Both the position numbers and the translations under genes were made by a program. Under the pieces are notes generated by a model that was not told the origin of the DNA, did no database searches, and saw only the letters and a program-made list of their open reading frames with translations. From contig JAAXJP010000501.1 in assembly GCA_012269805.1 (NCBI GenBank), positions 1-8,396 of the forward strand: a DNA stretch of 8,396 bases. The letters run 5' to 3'. Shown here piece by piece: positions 5,418 to 8,396 of this stretch. This stretch comes from Rubrivirga sp. Lineage in GTDB: Bacteria > Bacteroidota > Rhodothermia > Rhodothermales > Rubricoccaceae. Position 1 is the first letter of the stretch, and every line of letters starts with the position of its first letter.

Positions 5418-6689
5418 TTATGTGACGGGGCCGCCCGCGTCGGCCGCGGCGAGCGCCCGGTGGGCCCCCGTGGCGAGGGCCTCCTCGACCGCGTCGAACA
5501 GCCGGTCGACGTCGGCCAACGGGTTCCACACGAACGGCGAGAACCGGAGGAGCCGGCCGCGCCGGGCGTCGACGTAGACGTCGCGCGTCTTGAGCCAGCG
5601 GACCATCCGGTCGGCGTCGTCGACCTCGAGAACGACCATCGCGCCGCGGCGGGCGTCCTCGCGGGGCGACCGGAGGGGGAGGCCGAGCGCGTCGGCCCGC
5701 TCGATCCCGCGCGCGCCCTTCGCCAGCGAGTCGGCGCGGACGGCGGCGATGCCGACGTCGAGGAGCACGCGGAGGCCCTCGACGGCGTGGTACATCGAGG
5801 CGACGGCCGTCGTCCCGCCCAGGAACCGGCGGCGGACGTCGGGGTGGTCGGCCGGGGCGGGGGCAAACCCGAACGGGTCGGCGTCGGCGAACCAGCCGGC
5901 GAGGCGCGGCCGGAGGTCGAGGCCGGGGCGGACGTAGAGGTAGGCGTTCCCGCTCGACCCGCACGCCTCCTTGAGCAACCCCCCGAAGTAGACGTCGGCC
6001 CCGATGGCCTCGACGTCCTGGACCAGCGAGGCCGTCGCGTGGTATCCGTCGACGGCGAAGAGCGCGCCCCTGGCGTGGGCCGCCTCGGCGAGCCGGCGGA
6101 GGTCGTCGTCGGGGATCACCTCGCCGGTCGAGAACCCGACGTGCGAGACGATCACCCAGGCCGTCCGGTCCGTGATGGCGTCCGCGACGGCGCCGAGGTC
6201 GACGGACCCGTCGGGGCGCGCGGGCACGTCGATGGGTCGGAGCTCGCGGAGGCCGGCCCACCGTTGGACGGAGTGGCGGACGGACGGGAACTCGCCCTCG
6301 GTCATGACCACCTCGGTGCGGCCCTCGAACGGCGCGTCGCACGAGAGGAGCATCTGGACCGTCGCGTGGACGTTCGGCTGGAGCACACACGTCCCGGCCG
6401 GCGCGCCCAGCATCGGGGCGACGTAGGCGTCGGCGAGGTCCTCGGGGAGGGCCCACCAGCCCGTCTCGCGGCCGAGCTCCCACCGGTCCGGCACGCGGTT
6501 CCAGGCGTCGACGCCGCGCTCGGCCCAGTCCTCGCAGAACCCGGCCATGAGGTCGGGGACCGTCTGGGGCATCAGCCCGTGGGTGAACGCCCGGAGCTCA
6601 GCGGCCGGCGACGGCGGGACGACGAAGCGGTCGCGGAGGTCGAGCACGGGGGAGCAGGCGGGTGGAGGGGAGGCCGAGTCTACGGTCAC
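5418..6689 (-). CDS. Kynureninase-like, aminotransferase class V-fold PLP enzyme
   Basis: A 423-residue PLP-dependent enzyme of the class V aminotransferase fold, closest in pattern to kynureninase, which cleaves kynurenine to anthranilate and alanine. Seen: VSHVGFSTGE (181-190); VDGYH, giving the PLP Asp214 and His217; the probable Schiff-base Lys240 in GGLLKEACG; LYVRPGLDLRPRLAGWF (251-267); and a GTT segment near 292. Length and motif order match kynureninase. An oddity is that the usual N-terminal DGNSLG segment reads ELRAFTHGLMP (31-41), so substrate contacts differ and the reaction is uncertain. The GTG at 6689 is chosen because it restores the family's N-terminus (LDLRDRF) and falls 20 bp after the amidohydrolase stop; GTG 6647 is an alternative. 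The frame stays open further upstream only inside the amidohydrolase gene. Probably an operon with that gene. Confidence 0.78.
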   Translation of the reverse strand: MTVDSASPPPACSPVLDLRDRFVVPPSPAAELRAFTHGLMPQTVPDLMAGFCEDWAERGVDAWNRVPDRWELGRETGWWALPEDLADAYVAPMLGAPAGTCVLQPNVHATVQMLLSCDAPFEGRTEVVMTEGEFPSVRHSVQRWAGLRELRPIDVPARPDGSVDLGAVADAITDRTAWVIVSHVGFSTGEVIPDDDLRRLAEAAHARGALFAVDGYHATASLVQDVEAIGADVYFGGLLKEACGSSGNAYLYVRPGLDLRPRLAGWFADADPFGFAPAPADHPDVRRRFLGGTTAVASMYHAVEGLRVLLDVGIAAVRADSLAKGARGIERADALGLPLRSPREDARRGAMVVLEVDDADRMVRWLKTRDVYVDARRGRLLRFSPFVWNPLADVDRLFDAVEEALATGAHRALAAADAGGPVT

Positions 6690-6709
6690 TCCGGCCCCCG
6701 GGCCGGACG

Positions 6710-8116
6710 CTACGGCGCCTCCGCCTCGTCCATCGCGGCGACGGCCGCCTCGACGTCGTCGAGCATCGCGTCGAGCGTGGGCCGGTTGTGGAGCCGGCCG
6801 CCGACGATCACCGCCTCGACCTGCCGCGCGTGGCGGATGTCCGCCAGCGGATCGGCGCCGAGGAGGACGAGGTCGGCGTGCTTGCCCACATCGACCGTCC
6901 CGAACGCGTCGGCGAGGCCGACGAACTCGGCGGGGCGGATCGTCGCGGCGGCGAGGGCCTCGGCAGGCGAGAGGCCGGCTTCGACGAGCAGGTCGAGCTC
7001 GTCGTGGGCGCTCGTGCCGAAAAAGCTGTACGTGTCGCCGCCGTCGGTCCCCAGCAGGACCGTCACGCCGGCCTCGTGGGCTCGCCGCGTGAGGTCGAGC
7101 CCGAGCCGGTGGAACCGGCGGACCACCTCTCGGCCCTCGGGCGAGGGATCGAGCGCGACCATCCGGTCGGCGTCGGCCTGCCACGAGTCCCAGACGACGG
7201 CGGGGAGGTAGCGCCGGCGCGGGTCGTCGCGGAACGCCGGGTCGTCGGCGAAGGCGTCCATCCGGCGCGTGACGTGCGTGGGGACGTAGGCCACCCCGTG
7301 GTCGACCATCACCCGGAACGTGGCCTCGCAGACGGCCGGGTCGTGGTCCTCCACCATCGCCCGCATCACGTCGGGCGGCGGGTTCTGCGAGCGGGCCTCG
7401 GCGCGGAACGCGGCCGAGCCGGGGAAGCAGTCGAACAAGAGGTCCCGCGCATGCTCGACGCTGCGGACGCCGGCTTCGGCCGCCTCGGCCGTCGTCATCG
7501 CGAGGGGGAGGTGGCCCGCGGCGTAGATCCCCAGCGCCTCGGCCTCATCGGCGACCCACCCGAGCGCTTCCGGCGAGAGCCGGTAGTACGTCTTGATGAG
7601 GTCGACGCCGCGCCCGTGGAGCTCGCGGACGATCCCCCGCGCCTGGTCTTCGGTGACCTTGTAGTCCCACGGCGGGTTGAGGGGGAAGCTGCTCAGCTCG
7701 ATCAGCCGTGGCCCGACGAGTGTCCCGGCCTCGATCTGCTCCCGCCACGCGAGCATCTGGTCGAGGCAGACCGGGTCGGACTCGTTCTCGCACTCGGAGC
7801 CCATTTCGCGGACGCCCGTGACCCCGCTCGCTACGAGCTGGGGCAGGATAATCGTCGGCGCGACGGGGTGGCGGAAGTGGGCGTGCATGTCCCACAGGCC
7901 CGGCATGAGGTAGCGGCCCCGGCCGTCCACCACGTCGACCCCGTCCGGGACGGGCGCGTCCGGGCCGACGGCGACGATCTGCCCGTCGGCGATCACGACC
8001 GTCTGATCTGGGACGACGGCGCCGGCCTCGACGTCGACGACGTGGACGTCTCGGACCGCGAGGTCCTGGGCGGCGGCGGGGGCGGCGACGAGGAGGAGGG
8101 CGACAAGGACGCGCAT
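6710..8116 (-). CDS. Secreted metal-dependent amidohydrolase (imidazolonepropionase-like)
   Basis: A 468-residue amidohydrolase-superfamily enzyme that should hydrolyse an amide, peptide or ester bond outside the cytoplasm. Residues 1-16 (MRVLVALLLVAAPAAA) form a signal peptide with an AxA-type cleavage site before Gln17. The metal-site residues appear in family order: HxH in MHAHF (His78, His80), the bridging Lys175 in LIKTYY, His202 in AAGHL, His222 in VEHA, and Asp358 in GTDGG. A C-terminal beta-sandwich segment ends near GKHADLVLLGADPL (411-424) and VEAVIVGGRL, typical of this group. Cys109, Cys117, Cys230 and Cys263 could form disulfides in the periplasm. The substrate cannot be read from sequence; relatives include prolidase-like and organophosphate-hydrolysing members. 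It starts at ATG 8116, with no clear Shine-Dalgarno. It follows moxR by 91 bp and precedes the kynureninase-like gene by 20 bp. Confidence 0.88.
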   Translation of the reverse strand: MRVLVALLLVAAPAAAQDLAVRDVHVVDVEAGAVVPDQTVVIADGQIVAVGPDAPVPDGVDVVDGRGRYLMPGLWDMHAHFRHPVAPTIILPQLVASGVTGVREMGSECENESDPVCLDQMLAWREQIEAGTLVGPRLIELSSFPLNPPWDYKVTEDQARGIVRELHGRGVDLIKTYYRLSPEALGWVADEAEALGIYAAGHLPLAMTTAEAAEAGVRSVEHARDLLFDCFPGSAAFRAEARSQNPPPDVMRAMVEDHDPAVCEATFRVMVDHGVAYVPTHVTRRMDAFADDPAFRDDPRRRYLPAVVWDSWQADADRMVALDPSPEGREVVRRFHRLGLDLTRRAHEAGVTVLLGTDGGDTYSFFGTSAHDELDLLVEAGLSPAEALAAATIRPAEFVGLADAFGTVDVGKHADLVLLGADPLADIRHARQVEAVIVGGRLHNRPTLDAMLDDVEAAVAAMDEAEAP

Positions 8117-8182
8117 GGCCGGGCAGGGTAGACGCTCCCCCCGACGGGCCCGCGTCCCGCGAGTTGCGCCCGCCGCCGACCC

Positions 8183-8208
8183 GGTCCGCCTCGGCCCCGA
8201 GGCGGACC
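8183..8208 (-). terminator. Strong 12-bp hairpin at the moxR stop codon, without U-tract
   Basis: GGTCCGCCTCGG (8183-8194) and CCGAGGCGGACC (8197-8208) are perfectly complementary; about 11 bp can pair around a 4-nt loop. On the - strand the hairpin begins at the last base of the moxR TAG (8208-8210). No U-run follows. It probably ends or stabilises the moxR transcript and separates it from the amidohydrolase gene. Confidence 0.55.
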
Positions 8209-8396
8209 TAGTCGGCCAGCCCGACGAGCCGCTCGATCACGTCGACGCCGGAGACGCCCTCGGCCTCCGCGTTGAAGTTGGTCACGATCCGGTGGCGGAG
8301 GACCGGCACCGCAATCCGGTCGACGTCGGCGGCCAGCGGCGTGACGCGCCCGTCGAGGAGCGCGAGCGCCTTGGCGCCGAGCACGAGGTACTGGCT
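8208..8396 (-). CDS. MoxR-family AAA+ ATPase, C-terminal end (5' part outside window)
   Basis: The last 62 residues and stop of a gene running off the right edge, starting in frame at 8396. The end VLGAKALALLDGR (5-17), followed by VDRIAVPVLRHRIVTNFNAEAEG, is the lid subdomain typical of MoxR ATPases, where a conserved VLRHR and a N-F-x-A-E-x-E-G motif close the protein. MoxR proteins are AAA+ chaperones that usually work with a VWA-domain or DUF58 protein encoded just downstream. Here the downstream gene is an amidohydrolase, so any partner must lie elsewhere. Walker A/B are outside the window. Confidence 0.85.
   Translation of the reverse strand, partial: SQYLVLGAKALALLDGRVTPLAADVDRIAVPVLRHRIVTNFNAEAEGVSGVDVIERLVGLAD

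Noticed and set aside
5460..7211. A 583-codon open frame on the + strand across the kynureninase-like gene and into the amidohydrolase
   Set aside because: It spans two real antisense genes, and its translation is low-complexity and lacks domains.
6662..8131. A 489-codon open frame on the + strand opposite the amidohydrolase
   Set aside because: It is a shadow frame; the - strand has the signal peptide and full metal-site set.
8117..8140. TACCCT close before the amidohydrolase ATG as a -10 box of a leaderless transcript
   Set aside because: There is no matching upstream element, and a single GC-rich hexamer is too weak.

Overview
The window is very GC-rich DNA (by eye well above 70% G+C) in which genes use almost only G- or C-ending codons. 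The gene content suggests a Gram-negative, menaquinone-using bacterium: menC-menE genes, a membrane-anchored periplasmic PpiD-type foldase, and a signal-peptide-bearing amidohydrolase. A high-GC marine member of the Rhodothermota/Bacteroidota (Rubricoccus/Rubrivirga type) would fit, but this is inferred from gene style, not from a marker gene.

Layout. Positions 1-1708 (+ strand) hold the 3' part of menC overlapping menE by 4 bp. These are two consecutive steps of menaquinone synthesis (o-succinylbenzoate synthase, then o-succinylbenzoate-CoA ligase). They converge, with a 22-bp gap, on a block in which everything is on the - strand. Read in the direction of transcription, that block is: the 3' end of a MoxR-family ATPase (8396-8208); a strong hairpin; a secreted metal-dependent amidohydrolase (8116-6710); a kynureninase-like PLP enzyme only 20 bp further on (6689-5418); a 266-bp intergenic region with hairpins and a spaced inverted repeat; a 52-codon hydrophobic small protein (5151-4993); a FliA/WhiG-type sigma factor (4960-4187); a 383-bp intergenic region rich in hairpins; and a 690-residue PpiD-like peptidyl-prolyl isomerase (3803-1731).

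Likely working units. menC-menE is a translationally coupled pair. Amidohydrolase plus kynureninase-like enzyme is a probable two-gene operon. The small membrane protein and the sigma factor are probably co-transcribed (32-bp gap). ppiD has its own long leader and a good Shine-Dalgarno. Hairpins without U-tracts lie at the ends of the moxR and sigma genes.

Points worth a second look: the menC fragment has Thr where the family's catalytic Lys should be; a previously overlooked-looking small membrane ORF precedes the sigma gene; three GATGGA/TCCATC half-sites, two of them extended to perfect 9-bp arms, lie upstream of that ORF; the kynureninase-like enzyme keeps the PLP residues but lacks the family's N-terminal substrate motif; and three competing hairpins lie between the sigma factor and ppiD. 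I found no CRISPR array, tRNA, rRNA, transposase, integrase or phage gene. No clearly novel multi-gene system is demonstrated.
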